NCBI GenBank assembly: GCA_902728285.1
Contig: CACVBU010001185.1
Coordinates: 62,001-126,000, forward strand
DNA length: 64,000 nt
DNA from: Clytia hemisphaerica
Taxonomy: Eukaryota > Cnidaria > Hydrozoa > Leptothecata > Clytiidae
Reading direction: 5' to 3'
The notes beneath the pieces are model-generated. The model did no database searches. It was not told the origin of the DNA and saw only the letters and a list, made by a program, of their open reading frames with translations. Below, piece after piece: positions 10,893-23,700 of the stretch (position 1 is its first letter; the number at the start of each line of letters is the position of its first letter). A program made the translations under genes and the position numbers.

Positions 10893-11337
10893 CCCGGGGG
10901 GGGGGTACTTAGGCAAAAATGGGTGCTGGGTATGTGCGTGCCTTAAGGGTAGGGTTTTTCACCCTCCCAAAGTCTCTCTAAGGGTTACCAAAACAACAAA
11001 AGTCAAAATCAGTCTCTCTAAGGGTCGGTTTTTTCACAAACTCGGGTCAAAGAAAAGTGAAAAGTCAAAAAAGTGAGAACATTTTTAAAAAAAGTGAGAA
11101 AATTTTTCAAAAATTAGAGAAATTTTTCGAAAATTGGAGAAATTCTTTTAAAAATCGAATTTCTTTGGCCCATTATAGAAATGTTTTGTGAAAAAGTCTC
11201 TCTAAGGGTTGGGTTTTTCTACACTGAGTCTCTCTAAGGGTCACCTTTTCACCAAAATTCAGTCTCTCTAAGGGTAAGGGTCCAGAGGTCTGGCACGCAC
11301 ATACCCGACACCCATCAATCCTAGTACCCCCCCCGGG
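10893..11337. mobile_element. CTCTAAGGGT-family MITE, copy 1, 445 bp, 8-bp target duplication
   Basis: Flanked by ACTCGTCC at 10885-10892 and 11338-11345. Ends are CCCGGGGGG and CCCCCCGGG, followed inward by GTACTTAGGCAAAAATGGG on the left and the partly inverted CGCACATACCC...CTAGTACCC on the right. The interior repeats AGTCTCTCTAAGGGT about five times at irregular spacing. 8-bp duplications suggest a hAT-type transposase in trans; this is inference. Confidence 0.85.
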
Positions 11338-11345
11338 ACTCGTCC

Positions 11346-11440
11346 CCCCTGGAGGGGATACTTAGGCAAAAATGGCTGCTTGGTATGTGTGGACGATAAA
11401 GGTCGGGTTTTTCATCACCCAAAGTCTCTATAACAACTAC
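11346..11440. mobile_element. CTCTAAGGGT-family MITE, 5'-end fragment
   Basis: GGGGATACTTAGGCAAAAATGG, GGTCGGGTTTTTCA and AAGTCTCTATAAC match the left part of the family. No right end is present, so it is a relic immediately adjacent to copy 1. Confidence 0.65.
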
Positions 11441-14261
11441 CAAACTGTAGCGTGGTGGGTAGGTACAGGCTAGGGAAGCAAAAGTAGAATTTTGGCTTAC
11501 GGTGCCCCCTTGTTAGCTGGGAGACCCGTCTACTCTGTTCGTGTGATTTTGGAGTATAACATTTAGTTAAAACGAATAAAAACATAGAAATAACAGAGTA
11601 GCCGGGTATTTTTGTAGATGCCAAATCTGGTCGCAGAATTCTATTGGCTGTCAAACAATTGTTTAAATCACGTGATATTATTGTTTTGATTGGAAGTGCG
11701 TGAACCTGATTGGCCAACCTTATCAACGGCTTTTTTGGCACGAAATTCAAAGCAAATGTAAACAAATTCAAACTGGGTCAAAAATACCATACTCTCAATG
11801 AGTAGCTTCTGATGGGACTTTTGCTTATGTGGTGTAAGTTTGAATAGAGAGTATGGATCTCCAGACTACCCCCTTGTAGGCTCATTCTGGCGCCCCTTTT
11901 GGTCGCAGTGGTATACCGAAACTTAAACTTAAAATTTAGGTCATTTTAGAAACATTTAGGAAATGCGAGCGAAGCGAGTAATAGAAATTTGCGAAATTTT
12001 TCATCGAGATGGATTGAGTAAAGCCTAGCAGAGGCGTAGCCACGAGTTTTCGTATCGGGGGACGAGATTGGAAAAATTTTGACCTTTTCAGGCGAAAATT
12101 TCAGAAAAATTTTTTCGTAACTTATGCGCCGCAGGCGTAAATTTTTGCTCTAAGCAAGCTCAAAGTTAGCGAGAATAAGGTCACAAAAAGTGCAGAAAGC
12201 ATAAAATTTCATGTCGCAGAGAGCTTCCTTTGTAATCTTGGCGCCGCCAGCGAAAATTTTGGTCTAAGAAATGTCAAACAGCTTAAATGAGGCCTTAAAA
12301 AGGTCAAAGGTAGCCAGAAAAAGGTCACAAAAACTACAAACCCCTTCACATTCTGTTGGAAAAACTTTGACCTTTTTGGTCAATTTTTTTTTTTTAGGGG
12401 GGGGGCGACCACCCACTCTGCCCCCTGGTGGCTACGCCGCTGCTAGTACAGTAATACAATGATATTGAAATGGGAGAGAAGCGAGCACAAAATTTTTGAG
12501 AAGAAAAGGAACAACCATGTTAAATTATGAAATCATAAAAACTTTAAAATCAGGTTTATAATATATGACAAATCTTATCTAAAATATCAATTATTCCACA
12601 TACAATCCTTGAAGAACTTTAATTGGTCATGCTTCTCTATAGTCAGTGCAAAAAGGTTGACTCTGTTTGACGCGAGCGAAGCGATCGAAAAATTTTCCCA
12701 GAATAGAGCTTAAATTTGACCAAAACTTTAGTAAGATGCTAGAAATTGAATAAGAAAACCATCAAGGGACCTAAAACTTTCATCGAAAATGGGAGCTTAT
12801 CGAGTGATAGAATGTCGAATAGTAGAAAGTAACGGATAAAGATATAAATTTGATACTATCTCTACAATCGGTGACATAAAACTTGGCACGAAAGGGAAAT
12901 TCCCCACGAAACACAAACGATTTGTAAGTGCTTTAAAGTAGGTTAGAAGAGTTTTAACTCTGAGTTTTAATGCTAGACTTAAGACTTAGGAGCTTAGGAT
13001 CTGAGGATCAAAAAGTTCAAAAATTGTCTGATAAGGCTTGAAATATAGCCTGGAAGCCAATAAATCCCTCCCAAATCGAAATATTCGATGAAATGAAGTT
13101 GAACGCCCGAAATTGACATTCTCGCTCGAACTATAATAAATAACAAAATTGCCAATATGTTATGGCACTGATTGTAGATCAAAAAAATTGAAAGAAACTG
13201 CTGCGAGGGAAGCGAGCGAAAAAAAATTCATGATTTTTAAAGTTATTTCTGGTCGTGGGGCGCAATTTAAAGCGAATTTAGGGTAATTTTAAGATTTGGG
13301 CGTTCAAAAAAGCTCAACTTGGGGAGGCGTGGTCCCCTGTCACAACGCCAATGGATCGAAAATGGGAGCTTATCAAAGAGTAGAACGTCAATTTAGAGAG
13401 CGTCAACTGTATTCACGACAGACCTCTGGCTGAGCCTCTTGCCTTATCAAAATTGCAGCAATGATTTTTCAAATTGGCGCCACTGAGTGTTCCTTAATTT
13501 GTACTAATTTACGTATGAGGGAGCGATTATTTAGTAGATCAGCGCTTAGAACATATCGTTCATATATTCGAATATAAAAGGAGGCTTTGGCCAAATAGAA
13601 AATTTTTGAAAGTCAACCAAATAACATAAACTCTTGAATTTGATACTTATCAATAAGATTTCGAAGAAGCTAGTGCGAGCGAAGCAAGCAAAAAATTTAG
13701 ATTTTTTGTTTTAAATATTTTGTTCGACAAATACACTCTTCTCGAGATGTATGAAAAGCATTTCAGGCCTCGTTCGCAAGTAGAATAATTATTCAACATC
13801 AAATTTACGTAGACGTAAATGCATTCCCAAGGAAGGAAGTTTATCAGTTTTAAAACAAAAGCACGCACACTCACAAAAAGATAATTACATGTGAAATAAT
13901 GTTGAGTTACTTAGGCAAGATTATTTGAAAACGAGGTCTGCAATGCTTTTATGCATCTCGAGAAGAGTGTATTGGTAGCTTGTGAAAAAACTCTATTGCG
14001 AGCGAAGCGAGCAAACAAAAATGCAAGATTTTAAAATTTATCTCACCAAAATTGGTCTTGGGGCGCAATGGCTCATAATCTTTGATACCGATAGTTGACC
14101 AAAAATACCGAAAAACTGACATAAAAAGGGTCTTTTACCGATACCGAGATGATCTTAAAATACCGAGTACCGATCATTCTTTTCCTCTAATACCGATTTA
14201 CTGATCTAAAAAAAGGCCAATAACGATGTACCGATATCCCGTACGCCCCCCCCCCTACAAG

Positions 14262-14970
14262 GTAAATTTACTAAAGGTAAAAAATAAGAAGGTTGTCGTG
14301 ATTTCAGGAATGTGATATAGAAATACAAAAACCGTCCCTAAATCGAGGTATGAGCCCCCCCCCTGAAAGTCTACCCCTACCACTACTGACAGCGATGCGT
14401 ATTTTTTTTCCTTCAGCGGTCGCAACCCAACTTCCGGTTCTCGGCCGAACTCCAAATTTCGAAAAACGAGGAAATAAGTTAAATTCTCAATAAATTTTGA
14501 CCATGATGAGAAAAAAGAGAGAGAAACGGACCCTCTGATATCATCCGACCGGGCCCTTTATACTGGACACACAGAGCCGTGCTGTCTGTATCGATGATGA
14601 TACTCGCACAGTACGAGGAAACCCGTTCCGTTCTTGCAGGTACCCGTTCTGTTCTTGTAGGTACTGAACATACGAGTACTGTACCACCAAACCACATTCA
14701 ATGTCCAGCATATCTCCTCATACTCTCCCCATGGTACCCTATTCCCCCACATGGTATAACTTGACCCGGACTAAGGTACATTCACTTGCCAAGTGACCAA
14801 CCTCCAGGATCAGTGTACCTTTACGGCCAAATGGCTTTTTAGAGTTTCACCCCTGCATCTCAGCTTTTGAGATTTGCTTCTCACATTCCCAGATCTAAAA
14901 CTCTGCTTCTCAAATATGAATCTCACTGCCTCAAAGACTTGAAACTCTGCTTCCCAGATCTGTATCTCTG
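14262..14970. other. Intergenic; no gene seen
   Basis: Contains several C-rich runs and, at 14850-14970, repeated CTCTGCTTCTCA / CTGCTTCCCAGATCT phrases, a low-copy motif cluster of unknown origin. No coding exon can be supported. Confidence 0.5.
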
Positions 14971-14978
14971 CTTCTTAC

Positions 14979-15349
14979 CGGGGGGGGGGGGGTACTTAGG
15001 CAAAAATAGGTGCCGGGTATTGAACGGATGGTAAGGGTCGGGTCTTTCACCTTTCAAAGTCTCTCTAAAGGGTTACAAAAATCAGGAAATTTCAAAGTAG
15101 TCTCTCTAAGGGTGGGAAAAATCACGATTTTTAGAAAAAAAAATTTATTTTGAGAGAAAAAATTACAAAAAAGTCTCACTAACACTAAGGGTAGGAAATT
15201 TTTGAAAATCAGAAAAAAATTTTCGAAAAAGTCTCTCTAAGGGTCACTTTTCACTAAAATTTGGTCTCTCTAAGGGTCGGTTTTCGGAGGTCCCGGCCGC
15301 ACATACCACATACCCCTCATTCACCAACCCTAGTACCCCCCCCCCGGGG
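14979..15349. mobile_element. CTCTAAGGGT-family MITE, copy 2, 371 bp, 8-bp target duplication
   Basis: Flanked by CTTCTTAC at 14971-14978 and 15350-15357. Same end plan (CGGGGG...GTACTTAGG, CTAGTACCCCCC...GGGG) and internal TCTCTCTAAGGGT motifs as copy 1, in the same orientation. Confidence 0.87.
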
Positions 15350-15357
15350 CTTCTTAC

Positions 15358-16266
15358 CTTAGCTTCATTTATATATCCTTCTCAGAGCTCAAATTTTAAA
15401 CTCAGAGCCAGAAATATGTTAATAGGGCTTAAAACTAACAAAATTGTATCAAAACGGCTATGATTCAAAGAAAAATCATGCCCAAAAATGTCTAAAAATG
15501 AAAGTAATTGTGCAAAATCAAAAATTGCCAAAGCATCTACGAAGGAGAGTGTCTGAGATTTTGAGAAGCAGAGAAGCGAAGTTGAGAATTTGATTTGGCC
15601 GCAAAAGTACACTGATTGGGGGTACTACAATCATGGTCGAAATCTATTGAGAATTAAGCTATTTGTATTTCTTCGTTTTTCGAAATTTGGAGTTCGGAAT
15701 GAGATACCGCGAAATGTGACTTTGAAACATCTATGTAATTTCGAATTCCCGGTTACACACTTGCGAATCTTTTACAACAATCGTTTATTTCTTTCCCAGC
15801 AACATTGTTCGGTGTCTAAATTTGACCACCGGGAATGTGTCATAATATATTGGCAACGATTACAGGACTTGGAAAGGAGCCTAGTGTGCCTGATTTTAGT
15901 TACATGCAATCCTTGGGTATTTATGGATCTTTAGCTATTTTTCTACCAGACTAATCGAGCAATATTTTGGACATAATTTTCTTCGAGAAATATTTTATTA
16001 AATCTTATTCAATATTGGCTGTTTTTGACGTTTTAAACTCGTTGGGACTTGATAGAACCTCAAAGACGACCGAAACAATAAAAAATTAGCTCCAAGCAAC
16101 GCTTACCTACCTCGTTTTCAAAATACTGCTATTTAGTAATAGATTCCGAGAGGAGTTTATAAGAAAAGAATACGCTCGAATGCTCAAGGGGTTTAATCAT
16201 CTTGGTAATAAATTCGAAACGAGACAGTCGACGGACTCAAAATAATTTTTCAAATGGGTAACCCTA
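15358..16266. other. Intergenic; no gene seen
   Basis: AT-rich, no recognised domain, no repeat recognised beyond AGAAGCAGAG inverted relative to the motif cluster at 14850-14970. Confidence 0.5.
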
Positions 16267-16542
16267 AGGTGCAAATAAACGTGGGGGTTTGATTTTTTTT
16301 TTTTGAATTTTAATAACCGAGGGGGGTCGGAAATTTAATAATTTTTCGAAAATACCCCTAATTATTGGAAGCAAGAAGAAACCATATTTTGAGTATAACA
16401 CAACAATAAGTCATGTTTTGTCACGAAATACTTGATAAGAAATTTCTGAATTTTAATAAACGTAGTGATCCTAATAAGGTCCGTGGGGGTTGGAAAATTT
16501 TCGAAAAATTAATAAGCGTGGCAGCACGTTTATTAGGCACCT
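16267..16542. mobile_element. Small inverted-repeat element with AATAAACGTGG motif
   Basis: Left end AGGTGCAAATAAACGTGG, right end inverted AGGTGCCTAATAAACGTG. The interior repeats AATAA(A/G)CGTGG-like phrases four to five times. No clear target duplication. Confidence 0.6.
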
Positions 16543-16646
16543 GAGAGTACATACCGTGGCAAAAACCTTTTTAAAAAGCTCTAAAGCTCCCACCACCAGC
16601 CAAGTCTCCTAGCTAAATTTCACACAAATTTTTTTTTGATGACAAT

Positions 16647-16904
16647 GGGTCATTCCATTTTATATCCATACAGGGGGTGGACGAACATTTCCAGGGGATA
16701 ATTCGAGCAGAAATTCTAGGGGTGTAAAAGAGTGTTTTTCATTTTTCCGGTCCGGACTGATTTCAGTTCGTCCACCATCACTTTATCACTTTAAGGTATG
16801 AAAAGAAATTTTCCAAGGGTCTTTTTGTAAATCCACACATTTTCAAAAATTATTTTTTTACTTGAAAAGGTTCTTCCGCCCATGGAAATTTAATGGAATG
16901 GCCC
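16647..16904. mobile_element. MITE with GGGTCATTCCATT ends, 258 bp
   Basis: Left GGGTCATTCCATTTTATATC, right inverted GGGCCATTCCATTAAATTTC; imperfect terminal repeats of about 24 bp. The interior holds paired GGTGGACGAAC / GTTCGTCCACC inverted motifs. Confidence 0.68.
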
Positions 16905-17589
16905 AATAAGAGCAAGATAAGAACAATTTGAGGCTTTAAGTGTTGAATAAGTAAATTTATTATATACTTGTAGGCAAAAACAGCCATTGAATAATTCCTG
17001 ATATACCATGGCTATTATACCACGGTAGAATTTTTTTTTCAAATTTTGCTTTCAAAGTTTGATTTTTTTTGTCGCTCTTGTTGTATCAAAGAAATTCATT
17101 AAAATAAATCTATTGTCAATTTCATGAACAAATTTTATGATTCAAAGTATTTAAGAAAATCATTAAAAATAAAATAACATTTGAACGTTCGATTATGGGA
17201 GTGTTTTAAGTGAAACGTTCGACTATTAACATAATTAATGTCTTGTTTTTGCCTTAGGTATATAATAAAACATATATTCAATATGTTTTCGTTGGGTATT
17301 GGATTTATTAACCAACTTTTACCTATTGAATATCTGCTTAATAACCGAGCCTAATAATGGATTTTACCGGTTCTGGCAAGAACCATCCGGCTGTTTCGAT
17401 CTTTCAGACAGTTATTCATTTATCTATTTATAAAATTTTGTTATGTACAAAAAAGTGTGTATCAAATATTTTTCAGATGAAAGCAAATTTCTTCTGAAGG
17501 AAATTCCCATTGTTGTTATTTTTATATTTTATAATGGTTGTGATTACTCTTAAGAGACGTTCACATGAAAGATTATGGTTGAGATGTTT
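16905..17589. other. SERF 3' flank; no other gene seen
   Basis: AT-rich DNA containing the presumed 3' UTR of the minus-strand SERF gene. No clear poly(A) signal could be chosen. Confidence 0.45.
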
Positions 17590-17713
17590 TCACTTCTTCT
17601 TGCCGTCCTTCTTCTTGCCTTTTGCTTCTTCCTCTGGAGGTGTTATTCCGGATGCTTCCATTTGTTTCCGTTCTTCCGCTTTCTTCTGTTTCTCTCTCAT
17701 CTTGTCCGCATCA
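17590..17713 (-). CDS. SERF: SERF exon 3 (C-terminal, with stop)
   Basis: Acceptor TTTCAG at 17714-17719 (minus), coding from the split serine codon through DADKMREKQ to DGKKK and stop TGA at 17592-17590. Confidence 0.88.
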
Positions 17714-20700
17714 CTGAAAGAATATAACAATCACACATATCAATACACAAATTTCTTATTAGCAGATTCATATAAAAAAGTCACGAGAAAACGTCGAAGA
17801 AAGGTTTGATTGTCTGAGACACGCAAATAGTTTGACCGAAAAAAACATTTTATGGGTATACTGTAACACATGACCCCTAGTATATACGTAGAAATTTCTG
17901 ACACCCCTCTCCCTTACACAAAGAAGAATAGAAACGAAAGCAGCCATCGAGGCCAAATGATGGAAAAGCCGTTCCGGAGACCCCCCTCAGCTGGAAATGG
18001 CCTAGGCGTTCCGGGAAAATTTCAAAAAGTTTGCTCCTGGAAATGTATAGCCGTTCCCTGGAAAAATTTTGAAAGTTCTCTAACAATTCTCCAGCTGGAA
18101 ATTCACACGTGTTCCAGGCTGATTTTACGGAACTTGTTCACAGCTGGTAGAATTTTAAAGCTGTTCCTTTAACCAACTAGCTGGAAATCTGGAGCCATTC
18201 CCGGGACGATTTCTAGCTTCTTTTTCTTTTTTTCTGAGCCGTTCCTTGAGTTAGCCAGCTGGAAATTTGGAGGCGTTCCGGTAGGTTTTTTCAGAGCTTT
18301 AAAACCAGCTCGGATCAAGATGTTTCCTGGAAAAGCACCCTACTGGAGGGGAACGGCTCATTTTGATGTTTTGATTCAGCTGATTTATTAAAAATTGACC
18401 CGTTCCACTGCAGTAGGGTACTTTTCCAGAAACCAGGAACGATTAATTTATAATACAGTTGAATTTTCTAGCAAAATATACCCGTTTACTTTTTTCCGAC
18501 AAAATATTAAAAAACTCAATCGCGAGTTCACCGTTTACAAGGCGAGAAAAAAAGATCGGTTACTAGTCTTGCTCAAAACTCGATCTTGGAGAGTACTGTA
18601 ATGGCGAAACAGAAATGTTTTTTGAAATTTTTCACTGATTCTCGTATTGTAAAGGGATCTATTTATCCTTTAGCAGTGTTAATATTAACTGAATTAGTTG
18701 TTGACATCATTCAACTATACGTGTATAAAGTTTTTAGGTGTATTTTTCAGTGATGATGGAGATACAGTTAGATATAATTTTTAAGGGTGAAATTTAAAGT
18801 GTCTAGCAAATGGTTACCAACTGCCAATATGGATTACAAAATGCAATAACATCTCTGTATTTTGAAATTTTAGAAGTATAGAATCATGCCTGTTATAAGT
18901 CTCAATCAAACTACCTTTAAAATTTGGATGCAAAAGAAAAAAGAGCTTGGATATACACAGAAAACACACAGTGCATTTGCACATTTTCTGGTAACACATC
19001 TGACTGCTGGTGAGAGTGAAAGTGAACCAGAAACTGATTCCTCAAACAGCCAACAAAGTGAAACAGATGAAGAAATAATTGTTGCTGATGTTATTGAAAG
19101 TGATGACGAACAACAGACTGTTGATGTCACTGGTGGTCTAGAACCTGAACATGATGATGGCAATGCTCTTCTTCAGCAAGATACAGAGTGAGTGATTCTT
19201 ATAAATCCCTAAATTGCAGTAGCAATTTTTACTTCAATTAAGGTATAAAAACCAGGCGTAGTTAATCGATATAATCGATAATCTTGAGTTAATCGATAAA
19301 TAATTGATAAGTAATCGATGGATTAGATATCGATTAACCGATAGAATCGATAGGTAATCGATACTCAAGATTTTTTCAAAGCTCGATTATTTATCGATCA
19401 ATCAGTTACATCAAAATACCTCGAAAATATCAATATGAAAATTGCGGAATCAGAGAACGTATGTCTCGCTCATTATAAAAAGGCCGAGACAAACTTTCAA
19501 TAATTGGATTGTAACATCGAGTTAAGTCTCTTTTGTTAAGTCACCAGGGGGTAAATAAAACAGACCTTGATACATTTATCGTTCGTTTCAACTTGACCAT
19601 TTGTTTAAAACTCAGCCTCCTAAATATTTGGGGTAGGTAAAATATGTACAAAGAAATTCATACTTTTCCAACCCGGCCAATCTTTAAAAAAGAAGCGTAC
19701 AATAAAATGTAATTACCCTTTCCAATAAATAAACCTCTTCGGTGACGAGCGTAGTCTACTCTGACGTAATTGTAAAATTTATGTAATGGGAGTTTGACAT
19801 AGTAATATAATGTTGTTTGGGGAATTATGAAGTTCTCTGGGATTTCGATTGCATTTATTCAGGTCTATTTTTTATGACTTCTAATGGTACTTTTTCTAAC
19901 GAGTTTGATTACTCTGTTCTCACACTTATGTCTTTTTTTTCGCGTCCTTTTCCGTGATTACTTTTATTTATATTTTTAAAGACAGGTAAGAAGGCATATT
20001 GATGTAACTGTCAATTTTGTCATCGATTGTTTATCGATTATAGATCGATTATACTTCGATTAAATTAAGTATTGATTAAAAATCGATCAGCTATCGATCA
20101 CAGCTTTTGATCGATTACATATCGATCAAAAATTGATTAATCATCAATCAAATAGTTAATCGATCAACTATCTATTCGTGATCGATTATATTTATCAGAT
20201 TTTAGGGAGTTTGGATTAACGTTCGACAATCGAATTTCAATCAGTGTAGCTGGAACCTCGATATTCCAGGATTAGAAAAAACTATACCTGTTATCTTTTT
20301 TCTTTAAAGAATCAACAAGCCATCAACATCGATAAATTACACACATTTACTCAGAGAAACTTTAAAAATTATCTGCCATTATGACTTTCTTGAAGCCGTT
20401 CCGAAATGAACCAATCCGGTTATGAATCGGAATTCCTATGGGAGTTCTTTTCCAAAATTTGTAAAATAGCTAAGTCGGCAAAAAAACTTTTCCCGGGGGT
20501 TTGAAGAAAAACAGAACTGCTGTCATTTGCTTTTTATTTAACCAGATATTTAAATTTGGGCTCAAAAATATTTAAATAAATAAGTTGATAATATTCAATA
20601 TACTATTTGTATCTATCAGAAAATAAACACTTACAGAACGACATCGTTTATCATTTGGAAATACCCCCGTATTTGGACCATTCTATCGTGGGCGCAAAAA

Positions 20701-23700
20701 GGGCGGAAACTAAGTAGCACCCTCAGTGCAAGATTGCCGCCTCATCTTTATTCGCCCGCGCGAGAATGCGAGCTAATCATTTTTTCTCGCGCGCTCAAGG
20801 GGAAAAGGAAAGTGATAGATATTCTTTGAAGGAAAAACGTCAGAAACAAACCCAAAGACCAAAAGATGTATTTTGTTGTTGACAATCGATCCTGTGAAGA
20901 TGAAAAAATTTCTGCTTTGCGTTTTTTTCGGAACGCTGAAAAACTCTAATTTCGATCATCCTTTAAGGTAAAGAGGTTGCGAGATTTGGGTTAGCGAGGC
21001 AAAAATCGCTAAAAAGCTGGTAAAATCGTAATCCTCAAAAATCGCAGTTCCAGCCTCACTGTCAATCGGTCGATTGCGTTCTCGATTTGGTTCGACTGGT
21101 TCCATCGTCAATTCCGTTCGATTCAGATTGTCTGGCCGTGGTGAAATTCCCTTAGATAGAAAGTATGCGAAACATATGCAAAAAGAAAGTATTGATATAA
21201 AACTTACATGCATAATTTGCATTATATTAAAGTAATCTTGTTGAAGAAAGATAAAAAATTTCCTTCTCTTGAAATCTAAAAATTTAAAACGGCAATTCGG
21301 CCACCATTTCACCGAACCTCCAAAGTCATTTGATTTGAGTTAAGGAACGGCGTATTTAAAAATACATGATTTCACTTTCAATTTTACAGTAAGTGAAAAT
21401 ACAGACCAGATATGCAACAGTCCCATGTTTCGACCAATCGTCCCAAGTTAGAGTAGTCGACGGGACCCAAATCAAAACAACATTTTACACGCAAAGAATT
21501 TTTTAGTAGACCTTTTTACCGAGAACTGAAAATAATAAAAAGAACCCAGTTTCCTTTTGAATCTAATGTGACCGCCATACTGGCCGTCACGGCGTGCAGT
21601 CTCTTAGCGCCTAGAGCGTGTGTTTTTGATAAATAAGGAAGGGGAAACCAGACTAAGTGCGCAAATTATTTTTATCACGTGACTTGAAGCGTAATAAAGT
21701 TGTAAAATTTTAATGATGGATATGAGAAAGTGAAGAGAAAGTTTGCATGCGCTTCATATCGTGAGAAGGGTAACTTGCATCAGTGGAGGCTAACATGCAT
21801 AGCCCTCAAATGAATGACCTGGCTCAGTGCTGCAAATAGGGAAATTTCAGTTGGTCGGTAATTTTTCGAGTGTAACGAGCAGGGGGTCTGGCGGAACCAT
21901 CTTAGAAAACTTTGTAGTCTGTAATGACCTTTAGATTGGCTAAACACCTATTTTGATTTAAAAACTGCTCCTCTTTTAATTAGAAGCGCTATTAAGAAGC
22001 CTCTAATCTAAAATTTTAACCGGACAAAATGAAAAAATGAGCTTCAGAATGACCGGTAGAAACTACAAAATGACCGGTATTTACCGGTCACCGGCCGTTA
22101 TTTGCAGCACTGCTGGCTGGTCATTAAAATACACATACGCAGCTCCGCTCGCAGCTCTACTCTACTACCATTTTTGTTTCGATTTATTTTTGTATTTTAA
22201 TGACCAGCCGGGCCTTTCATTTGAGGGCTATGCATGTTAGCCTCCACTGATGCAAGTTACCCTTTTTCACGGTATGTTGTGTAAAATTGTATATAATTTG
22301 GCTTCTTTTTTGATTGAAAGGATTGTAATGTTTACTGAACTTCTAGTTTGATGGATGAACTTGTTTGATAAGAATGATACCAAGAATTTCATTGAAGGTT
22401 TGTTTTGAATAAATATAAAAAATAAAAAATAGAAAATTTGTATCTTGTTTGTCTCAAGCATAAGAATCGTAAATTCCCTGCTAGCACTTCTGTTTTTTAT
22501 TCAAAATTACCTAAATGTAAACAAACTGATAACCCTTCCATGGACGAAAATTTCATAAATTGCCAAAATAAAATAAAAATTCTGACCGACCAACCCACCC
22601 CCACAATCTAGGGTCAGGTGATGGCAAACCAACAATTATTTAAACCCAGCCCCAGCTAGATCTATATCGATTCTTTTTTTAAATTGAAGCAAATTATAGG
22701 TCCTGCTTTTATATATCATCACAACACTCATTGTTGGTGCATTTTTATGTAAACAAAACTTGAGTTCACATTTTTGTCTGATTGTATGTTTGATGGCTTT
22801 TTGAAAGGAACTTATGTTCAAGAGTAGCTTTTTTAAAAGCTATTTCAAATTTTTGCTTTCAGATCACTCAATGTAACCCTCAATGTAACCCTCAATGTAA
22901 ATATAATGCGGATAAAATGAAAGAATGAATGACTAATTTTTCATAGGAATGTTTGATGATCAAATGTACTCTACAGCATTGAGCACAGTCATCTGTGAGT
23001 ATAACCTTTTTAAACTGAAATTCTATTACTACACATTTTAATGGAACTGCTGTAAACAACGTCACTTCTCAGAGCTAAATGAATTAAAAAAATTTTCTAG
23101 CTATTTTCATTAAAAAGTATGAATTCTGGCCCAAATACTTTTAAAAGGCTTTTTCGTAAAGGTGAATGCCTCTTTATTATATTAAGAATTCTTAACAAAT
23201 TGCAAGAGTTTATGCTTGTATTCTCACATTCAAATTTTTTTTTAATTTGAAAATCTTTGAAGCTGTGAAATCAAAATTTAAAATGTCCCTAGTAGTAAAA
23301 TCAATCATTGCCTTAATTTTAAGACTGACATTTTTAAACATTTTTTAGAACTGCTGATAGTGAAAAAACATTGACTGAGAGTGAAAGAACATTGCCAGCA
23401 TTAAACTTGTCAATACATGATGAAGGAAAAATGAGTGGGTTTTTACAGAAATGGCAATGAACGTGTCAAGGAAATTTATTCAGACAGATAGAGGGAATCA
23501 GAATCAAGTGATGAAGAAAAATCTGCACTAAATGTAGCATCCTTGATGGTGGACAAATAAGTGACTGATAATGAATATGACAAGGATATTGATACATACA
23601 CAGATACTGAAACAGAATCGGATAGTTCAAGTGATGAAGAAGAATCTGATACGGATCAAATTGAATATATTGGGTATGTTTTGCTTACTTTTTACTTGAT

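Larger units (their letters stand above)
10763..14254. mobile_element. 3.5-kb non-coding element with poly-G/GCGTACGGGA ends
   Basis: The left end reads TGGGGGGCGTACGGGA and the right end, inverted, GGGGGGGGGCGTACGGGA, flanked by CTACAAG on both sides. Inside each end are many TACCGAT motifs (10785-10865, 14090-14240), in the same orientation at both ends. The interior repeats GCGAGCGAAGCGAGC-like motifs near 11957, 12471, 12673, 13203, 13674 and 13995, usually followed by AAAAATTTT. A 445-bp MITE (10893-11337) and a fragment of the same family are nested near the left end. No gene was recognised. Treating the whole as one element is inference; two related small elements flanking older repeat DNA is the alternative. 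Confidence 0.55.
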
